Origin: Nitrospira sp. UBA2083
GTDB lineage: Bacteria; Nitrospirota; Nitrospiria; Nitrospirales; Nitrospiraceae
Direction of reading: 5' to 3'
Length of the DNA: 10,874 bases
NCBI GenBank assembly: GCA_002331625.1
Contig: DCZN01000040.1
Location: 5,142 to 16,015 of the forward strand
Part shown: piece by piece, positions 1-8,553 of the stretch
Numbering within the stretch: position 1 is the stretch's first letter
How the letters are laid out: each line of letters opens with the position of its first letter
Notes under the pieces: model-generated
Told to the model about the DNA's origin: nothing
Database searches by the model: none
What the model saw: only the letters and a program-made list of their open reading frames with translations
Translations under genes and position numbers: made by a program

Positions 1-441
1 CAACTCGTCGACAGCCGCGTGTGGATCATCGCAGCGGAAGAGATGGGCGTGCGGGTCTCCGATGCCGACTTGCGTGAGTTGATCATGCAAACGCCGGTCT
101 TTCAGAAAAACGGCGCCTTCGACCCCGAACTCTATCAGCGCATCCTCGCCGCCAATCACCTCACTCCGGCCGCCTTCGAAGCCCTTCAGCACCAAGAAGT
201 GCTGGCCAACAAGGCCCGGATGATCGTGCGGGATTCCGTGGCACTCACCCCGTCCGAGGTTGCCGAAGGGCAGTCCCTCATGACCAGACCAGCGGATGGT
301 AACGACCCCGCGAAGGCGGCTGAGGCCAAACAACGGGTATTGGATGACATGCTGCTGCAGAAACAGCAACGTGCGCTGGCCTCCTTCCAGCAGGCCATGA
401 AAGCTAAGCTGCCGGTCACCATCCGCCGAGAGCTGCTGTAA
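1..441 (+). CDS. SurA/PpiD-type periplasmic chaperone, C-terminal fragment without a rotamase domain (5' end outside window)
   Basis: Frame 1 is open from the first base and ends in TAA at 439-441. The GTG at 19-21 is probably not the true start, because the family pattern already begins upstream of it (QLVDSR before VWIIAAEEMGVRVSD). The visible part matches the SurA N-terminal chaperone domain of SurA, PpiD and PrsA. It has a helix with 'EEMGVRVSDADLRELI', then 'FQKNGAFDPELYQRIL' and 'LTPAAFEALQHQEVL'. In full-length family members a parvulin domain follows. Here, after about 30 linker residues, the chain goes straight into a charged C-terminal helix and ends in KLPVTIRRELL. That is how the last chaperone helix of such proteins usually looks. 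It is probably a chaperone-only protein of the cell envelope. Its signal or anchor would lie upstream of the window. It converges on queA with a 40-bp gap. Confidence 0.75.
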   Translation, partial: QLVDSRVWIIAAEEMGVRVSDADLRELIMQTPVFQKNGAFDPELYQRILAANHLTPAAFEALQHQEVLANKARMIVRDSVALTPSEVAEGQSLMTRPADGNDPAKAAEAKQRVLDDMLLQKQQRALASFQQAMKAKLPVTIRRELL

Positions 442-481
442 ACTTTTCTTTTTTTGTCAAGTAATCCCTGGTCAACAACGA

Positions 482-1500
<1,019 letters not shown>

Positions 1501-1501
<1 letters not shown>

Positions 1502-2739
1502 CAGGAAGGAGGAACAGACGGGATGGAAGGCATAGGAGGGGCTTGAGTCAAGGACGCATCCTGTAGCTCCGTGCCAGGATAATAATAGCGAAGAATGCTT
1601 GAAAATGAATAGCCTAGCTCAGCCAACTCTTTCGCGCCCCACTGGCACAGACCAACCGCATGACCCGCTCCGTAGCCGGAGAAGGCAACGTCTTGTCCGA
1701 TCAACCTGACTGTAAACTGCGTACTGGGAATGACCGTATAGCCTACCGCTTTGCGCAAGTCCTCTCCTCGGAGAACCGTCTCCCCCTTCGAGTGCTCAAT
1801 CCGCACGGTCGCCACGCGCCCGGCGCGGCTATAGGCCAGTGGTGCAACCGCTGAGATCGTTCCCACCGGGAATCCTTGTCGTTGCAACGTTTTCTCCAAG
1901 GCTTCGCTTTTTATGGATGCTTTCCACTGATAGTAGGGAGACTCAAGGTCGAATGGGCACTCCACTCCCTTCAAATACGGCAGATCCTTCGACCACACAG
2001 TCATGGCATCTTCCGTCATCCCTGCTGCGGTCGATGAGAAGGCCGCATAGATAGGAGCACCTTGATGAGTCACCACGAGGCCCCGTGTGGACTCCACCGC
2101 CTCCACGACTCGTGCATCGATACCGTGGCGACCGCGATACACCTGATCTTGAATCCCCGCCACGACATCATAGTCTCGACCGGTACTCAGCATATGTTGG
2201 TACAGTGCATAGGTCCGCGCTGCGACCGCCTGCACTTTCAGCATCTCGGAATGCCAGACCGGGTTCACCTCAGCCGGCACGACCCCCTTCACATACTCCT
2301 CCAAATCAACGTGATTGATGAGGAGCAACCCCTTCCCTCGTCGAATGAGCTGGAGCACCCCGCTGACTTGGAGCACGCCTTTGTCGTCTACCGCATGCAG
2401 GGCAGCCTGGGTCGCATTCCGATTCAACCAAAGTCTGAGGTCGTGGTTCCCGGCCCGCAGGGTCAATTGATCACTCGCCACCGGCTTACCGTTGAGGATT
2501 AAGGCACGGCCACGCACCTTGATCCGCACGGCAGGTTGATACGACCACGCCTGGTCGTGTTCATCCGTGACCCAGATGGTCTGATCTGCGTGGACTTCGA
2601 GTTGTTGGATATCGGGAGCCAGCAGCACGCGAATGGATTGGCCTGCGTGGGCCTCCGACACCATCATTGTGCCAAGACAAATCCCCAATCCCGTTGCGCC
2701 GGCGAGAAGCCGTGCTGCTGTCATCTGCGGAAGAGCCAT
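1501..2739 (-). CDS. SpoIID/LytB-domain protein, probable secreted peptidoglycan lytic transglycosylase
   Basis: A 412-aa exported protein of the SpoIID/LytB family, whose sporulation member cleaves glycan strands that have lost their peptides. Residues 1-32 look like a signal peptide (Arg10, hydrophobic 11-27, probable cleavage after AHA at 32). The core has 'LEEYVKGVVPAEVNP' at 146-160, with Glu157 at the place of the catalytic acid, then 'KVQAVAARTYALY' at 168-180 and the C-terminal signature GYGAGHAVGLCQWGA at 355-369. Two motifs differ from the usual form: the block normally like HSTCGG is FSSTAAG at 234-240, and GHGVGLSQ is GHAVGLCQ. The tail is proline-rich. The start is uncertain. The listed ATG has almost no spacing from a weak AGG. 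Met6 at 2724 would give a 4-bp ATGA overlap with DUF2905 and still leave a good signal peptide. In a non-sporeformer the likely job is general wall turnover. Confidence 0.88.
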
Positions 2740-2975
2740 CCTATGAAATAGAATAGCAGACTCAGAAGAATACTGAAGACAATACTCGTTGCCAGAGGGA
2801 AATAGAAGCTGAAATTGTCACGCTTGATGGAAATATCGCCAGGAAGCTTACCAAGCCAACCGAATGCGTTTCCGAGACCGGGGATTCGGTCCAACAGGAG
2901 GAACAGGACCCCAACCAGTACGATCCCGATCCCTAGTCCAATGAGGATTTTGCCGAAGGCACTCCATTCTGGCAT
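2721..2975 (-). CDS. DUF2905 family small membrane protein
   Basis: An 84-aa protein with two predicted membrane helices: residues 8-28 (ILIGLGIGIVLVGVLFLLLD) and about 58-81. Between them is the family signature 'GWLGKLPGDISIKRDNFSFYFPLATSI' (about 39-65), which identifies DUF2905. Function is unknown. The family commonly sits between ruvB and a spoIID-like gene in other bacteria, and here it again lies directly before the SpoIID-like gene. Its TGA overlaps that gene's start region by 19 bp (4 bp if the internal start is used), so the two are co-translated. A GAGGA ribosome binding site lies 9 nt upstream of the ATG. The 56-bp gap to asd shows no obvious terminator, so it is probably part of the same transcript. 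Confidence 0.9.
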   Translation of the reverse strand: MPEWSAFGKILIGLGIGIVLVGVLFLLLDRIPGLGNAFGWLGKLPGDISIKRDNFSFYFPLATSIVFSILLSLLFYFIGWLFRR

Positions 2976-3031
2976 CGACGTTCATCCTCATACGGGCCTG
3001 CGAACACCATCCACCACGAGAGCCTAGCTCC

Positions 3032-4054
3032 TCAGCCATTCACCAGACATTCAGCTATCTGAATGGCATTCAGCGCAGCGCCCTTTCGCAGATTATCGGA
3101 AACCACCCAAAGGTTCAGACCATTCGCAATCGACTCATCTTCACGCACACGGCCGATGTAAACTTCATCCTTTCCGGTCGCATCGAGCGGCATCGGGTAC
3201 AGTTTCTTCACGGGGTCATCGTAGACGATCACACCGGGCATGGCAGCCAGCGCCGCACGCGCCTCGTTCACCTTCAACGGGCGCTCCAATTCCACGTTGA
3301 TCGCCTCGGAATGACACCGCAACACAGGCACACGTACCGTCGTCGCCGTCACTCGCAGATTCGGTACTCCAAGAATCTTCCTCGTTTCTTTGGCGATCTT
3401 GACCTCCTCCGAGCAGTCGCCCCCCTCGGTAAACGAGCCGATATGTGGAAGCAAATTGAACGCGATTTGATAGGGATAGACCTTGGTCGTGACATCGCGG
3501 AACGCCAGCAAATCCTTCGTTTGATCCATCAACTCATCCATGGCCGCCGCGCCGGTTCCCGACACGGACTGAAAGGTCGTCACCACGACTCGCTTCACCC
3601 CGACGGCGTCCTGAAGCGGCTTCAGCGCCATGACCAAGGGAGTCGTGGTGCAATTTGGGATAGAGACGATGCCCCGTGGCATCGTGCATAGCGCGTTCGC
3701 ATTCACCTCCGGCACCACCAACGGCACTTGGTCATCCATGCGGAACACAGCACTATCGTCGATCACCGCAATGCCGGCTGCTCCCAAGCGCTGCCCGTAC
3801 TCCTTACTGATGGTATCGGTCGCCGAAATAAACGCGATATCGACGCCCTCAAACGACGAGGAGTCCGTTAATTCTTCAACTGTCCACTCCGTGCCTTGGC
3901 AGGTCATCACTTCCCCGGCCGATCGCTTGGACGCAAAGAGTCGAAGCGCAGCGACCGGAAATTTCCGCTCCTCGAGAATCTCGAGCGTCTCCATGCCGAC
4001 CGCACCGGTCGCGCCAAGAATGGCTACAGTATATCCTGGTTTCTTCTTGATCAT
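3032..4054 (-). CDS. asd: Aspartate-semialdehyde dehydrogenase
   Basis: Asd reduces L-4-aspartyl phosphate to L-aspartate 4-semialdehyde with NADPH. This is the branch point to lysine/diaminopimelate, threonine and methionine. The 340-aa length is normal. The dinucleotide-binding loop GATGAVG is at 14-20. The nucleophile is Cys135 in 'SIPNCTTTPLVMALKPL'. Gln162 in 'TFQSVSGTG' and the Arg246/His248 pair in 'RVPVLRCHSEAINVE' match the other active-site residues. 'FASKRSAGE' at 40-48 is also typical. The start has a GGAG 11 nt upstream that lies inside the last codons of the NHL gene, only 8 bp away, so asd is probably co-transcribed with leuB and leuA. That would put a Lys/Met/Thr/DAP enzyme behind the leucine T-box, unless an internal promoter exists that I cannot see. 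Confidence 0.97.
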   Translation of the reverse strand: MIKKKPGYTVAILGATGAVGMETLEILEERKFPVAALRLFASKRSAGEVMTCQGTEWTVEELTDSSSFEGVDIAFISATDTISKEYGQRLGAAGIAVIDDSAVFRMDDQVPLVVPEVNANALCTMPRGIVSIPNCTTTPLVMALKPLQDAVGVKRVVVTTFQSVSGTGAAAMDELMDQTKDLLAFRDVTTKVYPYQIAFNLLPHIGSFTEGGDCSEEVKIAKETRKILGVPNLRVTATTVRVPVLRCHSEAINVELERPLKVNEARAALAAMPGVIVYDDPVKKLYPMPLDATGKDEVYIGRVREDESIANGLNLWVVSDNLRKGAALNAIQIAECLVNG

Positions 4055-4062
4055 AAATCGGC

Positions 4063-5268
4063 TTACTCCAATGCCAAAGTGCGAATACGATGATTAAAGG
4101 TGTCGGCTATGAATAGCGTTCCGTCGTGATCCGCCACGATCCCGAATGGGTAACACAGACCTGCTTCGCGTGCGACACCGCCGTCTCCTGAATAGGCAGG
4201 CACGCCATGACCCGCTACACAGACTGCCGCCCCTTGCTCCCAATCCCATCGTCTGATCAGATGACTATCTGAATCGGTCAGGTAGAGTCTGCCATCACGG
4301 TCCACAGCAATCCCCGAGGGGCGGGAAAGGCTTGACGACGGTGGATCCGATGGCGACTCATAGCGATAACTGGCACCGTCTCCTGCCACTGTGGAGACCA
4401 GTCCTGTCGAGAGAGTCACGCACCGGATTCGACCGTTGAACGTATCCGCAATATAGAGCCGGCCGTTCACTAGAGCCAATCCGCTGGGACCGGCAAGGGC
4501 AGCGTCACTCGCTGGCTTCCCATCGCCGTCATACGTCGCAGCACCGGTTCCTGCAATTGTGCAAATCACACCGGTCTTGAGATCGACCATCCGTACCCGA
4601 TGGTTACTTTGATCCGCGATGTAGAGTCTGCCCTCATCGTCAAGAGCAAGCGCGGCCGGTTCATTCAGTGCAGCCAGGTTGGCGGGACCGTCGTCACCCG
4701 AGAATCGCGCCTGACCTGTTCCCGCCAATGTCGTCATCACCCCAGTTGCCGCCTCCACCATCCGTACTCGATGGTTCATCGTATCGGCGATGAAGAGCGT
4801 TCCATCTCTGTCGACCACCACAGCGGTTGGGAAATTGAGATACGCCTCGACCGCCGGTCCACCGTCGCCGGCAAATCGCTTCAGTGGAGCAGTTCCGTTC
4901 ATGACGTAGCGGACGGTCCCGCTCAAATCCGATTGCTGCACATACTTGTGCCGTTCAGAGTCTCGAGAGCTGTCGGCAAGGGGGTCTTCATCGGTTGGAG
5001 GCAGCGCGACGCGTTCCCGAAGATCTGTCCGCTCCTGACTTTCACCCGGCACACCGGCTACCGTCGAGATGATGCCCGTGACGCGATCAATCCTGCGAAT
5101 CACATGATTTTCTGAATCGGCTATATACACGTGACCATGTCGATCGATCGTCACACCCTTGGGCTCATTCAACCGTGCCTGTTTCGAAGATCCTCCATCT
5201 CCCGCAAAGCCCGGTTCCCCGTCGCCCGCGAGTGTGCTGATCATCCATGTTGATAACGTAGCGGCCAT
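4063..5268 (-). CDS. NHL-repeat protein, six-bladed beta-propeller
   Basis: A 401-aa protein made almost entirely of NHL repeats. Six units with the pattern 'P.G...D..G.LYIAD..NHR.R' fall at about 33-60, 144-171, 201-228, 258-284, 314-341 and 371-398. That is the number for a closed six-bladed propeller. Linkers carry the recurring 'ISTVAG...GDGG.A' motif; the GDGG part is missing in the linker before unit 5. The linker between units 1 and 2 is about 60 residues longer than the others and rich in charged residues (72-132). No signal peptide, membrane helix or fused catalytic domain is visible. NHL propellers usually act as binding scaffolds, and the ligand here is unknown. An AGGAA site 3 nt upstream favours the listed ATG; Met9 has none. 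It lies 15 bp after leuB and 8 bp before asd, inside the amino-acid operon. Confidence 0.88.
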   Translation of the reverse strand: MAATLSTWMISTLAGDGEPGFAGDGGSSKQARLNEPKGVTIDRHGHVYIADSENHVIRRIDRVTGIISTVAGVPGESQERTDLRERVALPPTDEDPLADSSRDSERHKYVQQSDLSGTVRYVMNGTAPLKRFAGDGGPAVEAYLNFPTAVVVDRDGTLFIADTMNHRVRMVEAATGVMTTLAGTGQARFSGDDGPANLAALNEPAALALDDEGRLYIADQSNHRVRMVDLKTGVICTIAGTGAATYDGDGKPASDAALAGPSGLALVNGRLYIADTFNGRIRCVTLSTGLVSTVAGDGASYRYESPSDPPSSSLSRPSGIAVDRDGRLYLTDSDSHLIRRWDWEQGAAVCVAGHGVPAYSGDGGVAREAGLCYPFGIVADHDGTLFIADTFNHRIRTLALE

Positions 5269-5283
5269 CAGTTCCTGTGACGA

Positions 5284-6357
5284 CTAGTGTAAGTTTTTAA
5301 CAATCGCCTCGCCCATTTCTACCGTACCGACAATCTTTGCTCCGGAACTCTGAATATCTTTGGTGCGATATCCGAGCTCAAGGGTTTTGACGATGGCCTG
5401 TTCAATCGCATCTGCCTCCGTATCGAGCTGAAAGGCATACGCCAGCATCATCGCGGCAGACGCGATGGTTGCAATCGGATTGGCAATATTCTTCCCGGCA
5501 ATGTCCGGTGCGCTCCCATGGATGGGCTCAAAAAGTCCGACCTTGGCCCCAACGCTCGCCGACGGCAACATCCCGATCGAGCCGGTCAACATCGCCGCTT
5601 CATCGCTCAAAATATCGCCGAACATGTTGTTGCAGAGTAGGACATCGAATTGCCGTGGGTTTCGTACGAGTTGCATCGCGGCGTTATCCACATAGATATG
5701 CCCCAGCTCAACGTCCGGATAGGACGTATGGACATCGATGACGACCTTCCGCCACAGCTCCGATGATTCTAAGACGTTGGCCTTGTCGACCGAGGTGACT
5801 TTTTTCTTCCGTTTCCGTGCCGCTTCGAACGCAACCTTGGCGATCCGCCGAACCTCTTCCGACGTATAGACTTCCGTATTCACCCCACGCTCATCGCCGT
5901 TCGGTAACTTTTCAATGCCTTTGGGTTTGCCGAAGTAGATTCCTCCGGTGAGCTCACGAATCACGAGAATATCGATCCCCTCGACCACCTCACGTTTCAA
6001 CGTTGAGGCATCGACAAGCTGTGAATAGAGTTTGGCCGGCCGCAAGTTGGCATAGAGTCCCAAGGCCTCACGGATGCCGAGCAACGCGCGCTCCGGACGT
6101 AGGCTGTACTCCAACCCTTCCCATCGAGGCCCCCCGACCGCGCCAAGCAATACGGCATCGCTCTGCTTGGCAAGCGTCACCGTGTCATTCGGTAGTGGGA
6201 CACCAAGCTTGTCGATCGCCTGCCCACCGATATCGGCCGAGGCAAACTCGAATGAATGCCCGAACTTCTCTGCAATCACCTTCAGGACCTTGACGGCTTC
6301 AGGAACGATCTCCCGCCCGACGCCGTCACCGGGCAGCACTGCGATCTTGGCCTTCAC
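5284..6357 (-). CDS. leuB: 3-isopropylmalate dehydrogenase
   Basis: LeuB oxidises and decarboxylates 3-isopropylmalate with NAD to 2-oxoisocaproate, the last step specific to leucine before transamination. At 357 aa it is of normal length. Motifs in order: '[12 protein letters not shown]' at 6-17, the substrate loop with Arg residues near 87-106, '[10 protein letters not shown]' at 134-143 (the combination typical of IPMDH rather than isocitrate or tartrate dehydrogenase), 'VDKANVL' at 190-196 with catalytic Lys192, Asp224 in 'VDNAAMQL', '[12 protein letters not shown]' at 244-255 with metal ligands Asp248 and Asp252, and the NAD loop '[18 protein letters not shown]' at 277-294. It starts at GTG, preceded by a strong AAAGGAG. 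LeuC and LeuD are not in the window, so the pathway is split across loci. It is part of the leuA-cupin-leuB unit. Confidence 0.98.
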   Translation of the reverse strand: MKAKIAVLPGDGVGREIVPEAVKVLKVIAEKFGHSFEFASADIGGQAIDKLGVPLPNDTVTLAKQSDAVLLGAVGGPRWEGLEYSLRPERALLGIREALGLYANLRPAKLYSQLVDASTLKREVVEGIDILVIRELTGGIYFGKPKGIEKLPNGDERGVNTEVYTSEEVRRIAKVAFEAARKRKKKVTSVDKANVLESSELWRKVVIDVHTSYPDVELGHIYVDNAAMQLVRNPRQFDVLLCNNMFGDILSDEAAMLTGSIGMLPSASVGAKVGLFEPIHGSAPDIAGKNIANPIATIASAAMMLAYAFQLDTEADAIEQAIVKTLELGYRTKDIQSSGAKIVGTVEMGEAIVKNLH

Positions 6358-6362
6358 TGTTG

Positions 6363-6369
6363 CTCCTTT
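6363..6369 (-). promoter_or_regulatory. Ribosome binding site fixing the GTG start of leuB
   Basis: On the minus strand AAAGGAG stands 5 nt before the GTG at 6357. No ATG nearby in frame gives the conserved N-terminus [11 protein letters not shown]. Confidence 0.85.
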
Positions 6370-6391
6370 CGATCGTTCGATCTATTCATGC

Positions 6392-6754
6392 CTACTCCAA
6401 GACAACCTCATCCTCCAGTCGCCAGGCCGGATCGACGAGGCACAGGAACTCAATAGCTGTGTCCCCCGTATTTTCGACCCACTGTTGCCCGCCTGGCGGC
6501 ACATAGATAGTCGTCCCAGATTCGATCATCGTGACGTGGTTGTCGATGGTGAATCGCCCTTGCCCTGATATGAAGTAGTAGACTTCAGACGAGGTCAAGA
6601 CATGGCGCTTCGAGCGTTGACCGGCCGGTAATGTCCCGTGAGCCAGACTGTAATTGAGTTTGAGCTGATGCTTGGCAGGGTGAAAAATTTCCCGCAACCG
6701 AGTATCGTCTCCAGCCAGAAATTCAGGGCGATCCGCCAGCGTGACCTTGAACAC
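6392..6754 (-). CDS. Small single-domain cupin with degenerate metal site
   Basis: A 120-aa protein with one cupin barrel. Motif 1 is 'GQRSKRHVLTSSEVYYFISGQG' (45-66): Gly45, His51, Glu57 and Gly64 keep the standard spacing, but the second His position is Leu53. Motif 2 is 'GTTIYVPPGGQQWVENTG' (80-97): Pro86, Gly88 and Asn95 fit, but the third His position is Gln91. So two of the three canonical His ligands are absent. The tail 'FLCLVDPAWRLEDE' occurs in many small uncharacterised cupins. I chose GTG at 6754 because AAGGGGG lies 7 nt before it and the family starts with MFKV; an in-frame TTG at 6775 would add seven residues without a good site. It sits 65 bp after leuA and 34 bp before leuB, so probably in the same transcript. 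Substrate unknown. A binding or isomerase-like role is possible. Confidence 0.85.
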   Translation of the reverse strand: MFKVTLADRPEFLAGDDTRLREIFHPAKHQLKLNYSLAHGTLPAGQRSKRHVLTSSEVYYFISGQGRFTIDNHVTMIESGTTIYVPPGGQQWVENTGDTAIEFLCLVDPAWRLEDEVVLE

Positions 6755-6761
6755 GGATAAG

Positions 6762-6768
6762 CCCCCTT
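6762..6768 (-). promoter_or_regulatory. Ribosome binding site fixing the GTG start of the cupin gene
   Basis: AAGGGGG on the minus strand lies 7 nt before GTG (6754). It falls inside the longer TTG-started reading, which argues that the longer form is not used. Confidence 0.75.
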
Positions 6769-6819
6769 CATCCAACCAGTCTCACCACAGAAGCTGAAAC
6801 TGTACCGTGGGGATCCGCG

Positions 6820-8367
6820 TCAAATCAAGTTCACCTTCTGCTCACCCTGCGCCTGCTTCGTCGCCAGATAGGCCAGCTTGTTCAGAGCACTGATGTAGGC
6901 TCGGGCGGAGGCTGTGATGATATCGGTATCGGCACCATGGCCCGTCACGGTTCGACCATCCTCTTGAACTCGCACCGATACTTCTCCTTGTGCATCCGTC
7001 CCGCCGGTGATGGCCTTGACCACATACATCAGCAACTTGCTCTTTGTCTGTGTCATGGCAGCGATGGTCCGATAGACGGCATCGACCGGGCCATCGCCGG
7101 TTCCGGTTTGAGCAATGGTGGTGCCGTCGACGACGAGCTCGACCGTCGCCGTCGGAACTCGCTCTGTTCCGCTGGAGACTTGGAGCCCCTGCAACGCAAT
7201 GCGCTCGGCCATCTTGGATAACTCTTCCGACACGATGACCTCGAGGTCTTCCTCGAAGATCTCCTTCTTTTGGTCGGCGAGTTTTTTGAACCGCTCGAAC
7301 GCATGGTTCACGTCTTCATCGCCGAGCTTGTAGCCCAGCTCCTCTAAGCGCTGCCGAAATGCATGACGCCCGGACAGTTTGCCCATGACCATCTGGCTCT
7401 CGACCAATCCGATCGATTCCGGGCGCATGATTTCGTACGTCGTTTTGTCTTTCAGTAAGCCGTCCTGATGGATCCCCGAGGTATGGGCAAAGGCATTGGC
7501 CCCCACGATCGCCTTGTTCGGTTGCACCACCATCCCTGTGATCTTGCTGACCAGACGGCTGGTTTTCGCAATCTCTTCGGTTCTGACCCCCGTATCGGCT
7601 TGATAGAAATCTCTTCTGGTCCGCAAGCCCATGACGATTTCTTCCAAGGAGGTGTTCCCCGCGCGCTCGCCGATGCCATTGATCGTACATTCCACCTGGC
7701 CCGCTCCATTGATAATCGCCGCCAAACTGTTCGCCACCGCGACACCCAGGTCATTGTGGCAATGGACAGAAATCACAGCATGTTTGGCATTGGGAACCTT
7801 GTCGCAAATCCCCCGAATCAATGCCCCGAATTCTTGTGGAACCGCATATCCCACCGTGTCTGGAATGTTGACCGTTCCTGCTCCAGCAGCGATGACTGCC
7901 TCAATCACCTCATAGAGGTACGCGGGATCCGATCGGCTCGCATCCATCGGGGAAAATTCGACGTCTTCCACATAGCCTCGCGCACGCTGAACCATCTCCA
8001 CGGCACGCTGCTTGGCCTGCTCACGTGTCATCCGAAATTGGTGCTTCAAATGAATATCGGATGTAGAGAGAAACGTATGGATACGAACCTTGGGTGCCCC
8101 TTTCAACGCCTCCCAAGCCCGATCGATATCCTCAGGACGAGCCCGCGCTAAGCTACAGATCGTCGGGCCCTCAACCTCTTGCGCGATACGCCGCACCGCT
8201 TCGAAATCTCCGGGCGAGCTATACGCAAACCCTGCTTCAATAATATCGACACCGAGCCGAGCCAGCTGCTTGGCCACCATGACCTTCTCTTCCACATTCA
8301 TACTGGCGCCGGGCGATTGCTCGCCATCTCTCAAGGTCGTATCGAAAATTCTGATCATGCGTGCCAT
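6820..8367 (-). CDS. leuA: 2-isopropylmalate synthase
   Basis: LeuA condenses acetyl-CoA with 2-oxoisovalerate to 2-isopropylmalate, the first committed step of leucine synthesis. From ATG 8367 it is 515 aa, the size of the bacterial short-form enzyme. The catalytic TIM barrel opens with '[13 protein letters not shown]' (8-20). It continues with 'HCHNDLG' (202-208, metal-binding histidines), '[13 protein letters not shown]' (226-238) and 'GIHQDG' (298-303). Residues from about 395 to the end form the LeuA dimer/regulatory domain ('[10 protein letters not shown]', 'DAVYRTIAA', '[15 protein letters not shown]'), so leucine feedback inhibition is expected. The frame stays open to 8508, but those extra 47 residues are encoded by an inverted repeat. 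GGAGGT lies 5 nt before ATG 8367 and fits the family N-terminus. A leucine T-box lies upstream, giving probable transcriptional plus allosteric control. Confidence 0.98.
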   Translation of the reverse strand: MARMIRIFDTTLRDGEQSPGASMNVEEKVMVAKQLARLGVDIIEAGFAYSSPGDFEAVRRIAQEVEGPTICSLARARPEDIDRAWEALKGAPKVRIHTFLSTSDIHLKHQFRMTREQAKQRAVEMVQRARGYVEDVEFSPMDASRSDPAYLYEVIEAVIAAGAGTVNIPDTVGYAVPQEFGALIRGICDKVPNAKHAVISVHCHNDLGVAVANSLAAIINGAGQVECTINGIGERAGNTSLEEIVMGLRTRRDFYQADTGVRTEEIAKTSRLVSKITGMVVQPNKAIVGANAFAHTSGIHQDGLLKDKTTYEIMRPESIGLVESQMVMGKLSGRHAFRQRLEELGYKLGDEDVNHAFERFKKLADQKKEIFEEDLEVIVSEELSKMAERIALQGLQVSSGTERVPTATVELVVDGTTIAQTGTGDGPVDAVYRTIAAMTQTKSKLLMYVVKAITGGTDAQGEVSVRVQEDGRTVTGHGADTDIITASARAYISALNKLAYLATKQAQGEQKVNLI

Positions 8368-8372
8368 GGTTG

Positions 8373-8378
8373 ACCTCC
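8373..8378 (-). promoter_or_regulatory. Ribosome binding site of leuA
   Basis: GGAGGT on the minus strand, 5 nt before ATG 8367. It decides between this start and an in-frame ATG at 8508 that would read through the inverted-repeat element. Confidence 0.9.
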
Positions 8379-8382
8379 GATA

Positions 8383-8505
8383 CAAGCTGCTCAAAAATCC
8401 TTCCGGCAAGGCCGCAAGGAGTGAGAACCCCGAGGCGTACGCGTTTGGTACGTTGAGAGGTTCGAACGACTGAGAACGCAGCGGGAAGGCTTTTTGAGCA
8501 GCTTG
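8383..8505. repeat. Palindromic intergenic repeat element, copy A (22-nt inverted ends)
   Basis: The ends at 8383-8404 and 8484-8505 are inverted copies, identical at 21 of 22 positions (CAAGCTGCTCAAAAA then T or G then CCTTCC). Inside is a second, weaker stem: AACCCCGAGGCGTAC at 8426-8440 faces GTACGTTGAGAGGTT at 8448-8462, with perfect CGTAC/GTACG closing a short loop. The element fills the space between the T-box terminator and the leuA ribosome binding site, so it is transcribed in every leuA mRNA and should fold into a long hairpin. It encodes no protein of its own. The layout fits a non-autonomous, MITE-like or REP-like repeat. I associate similar sequences with Nitrospira genomes, from memory. 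A diverged relative lies at 10311-10412. Confidence 0.85.
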
Positions 8506-8506
8506 C

Positions 8507-8553
8507 AAATAGAAAAGCCTTCATCCCCCATGTAGACCCAGGGACGAAGGCTT
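8507..8553 (-). terminator. Intrinsic terminator of the leuA T-box leader
   Basis: On the minus strand AAGCCUUCGUCCC (8553-8541) pairs with GGGAUGAAGGCUU (8527-8515): 13 bp with a single G-U pair. A 13-nt loop separates the strands, and UUUUCUAUUU follows. The 5' strand contains CGUCCCU, the conserved partner of the T-box sequence, so terminator and antiterminator exclude each other. Confidence 0.92.

Noticed and set aside
442..481. Possible terminator between the chaperone fragment and queA (T-rich TTTTCTTTTTTT)
   Set aside because: No stem of useful length precedes the T run on either strand, so I do not call an intrinsic terminator.
4600..5115. Open frame of 171 codons on the plus strand opposite the NHL gene
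   Set aside because: It is antisense to a repeat protein, so long frames arise from repeated codons; no motif is present.
6074..6568. Open frame of 164 codons on the plus strand across leuB and the cupin
   Set aside because: It spans two well-supported genes on the other strand and has no family features.
6755..6775. TTG start giving the cupin seven more residues
   Set aside because: The AAGGGGG site lies inside this extension and points to GTG 6754, which also gives the typical N-terminus.
7468..8151. Open frame of 227 codons on the plus strand opposite leuA
   Set aside because: It is a shadow of the leuA codon pattern, with no recognisable domain and His/Arg-rich low-complexity composition.
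8383..8505. Insertion sequence or mobile element with its own gene
   Set aside because: The element is only 123 bp, has no transposase frame, and no clear target duplication flanks it.
8368..8508. N-terminal extension of LeuA by 47 residues from an upstream ATG
   Set aside because: The extension is encoded by the inverted-repeat element, has no family similarity, and a strong GGAGGT precedes ATG 8367.
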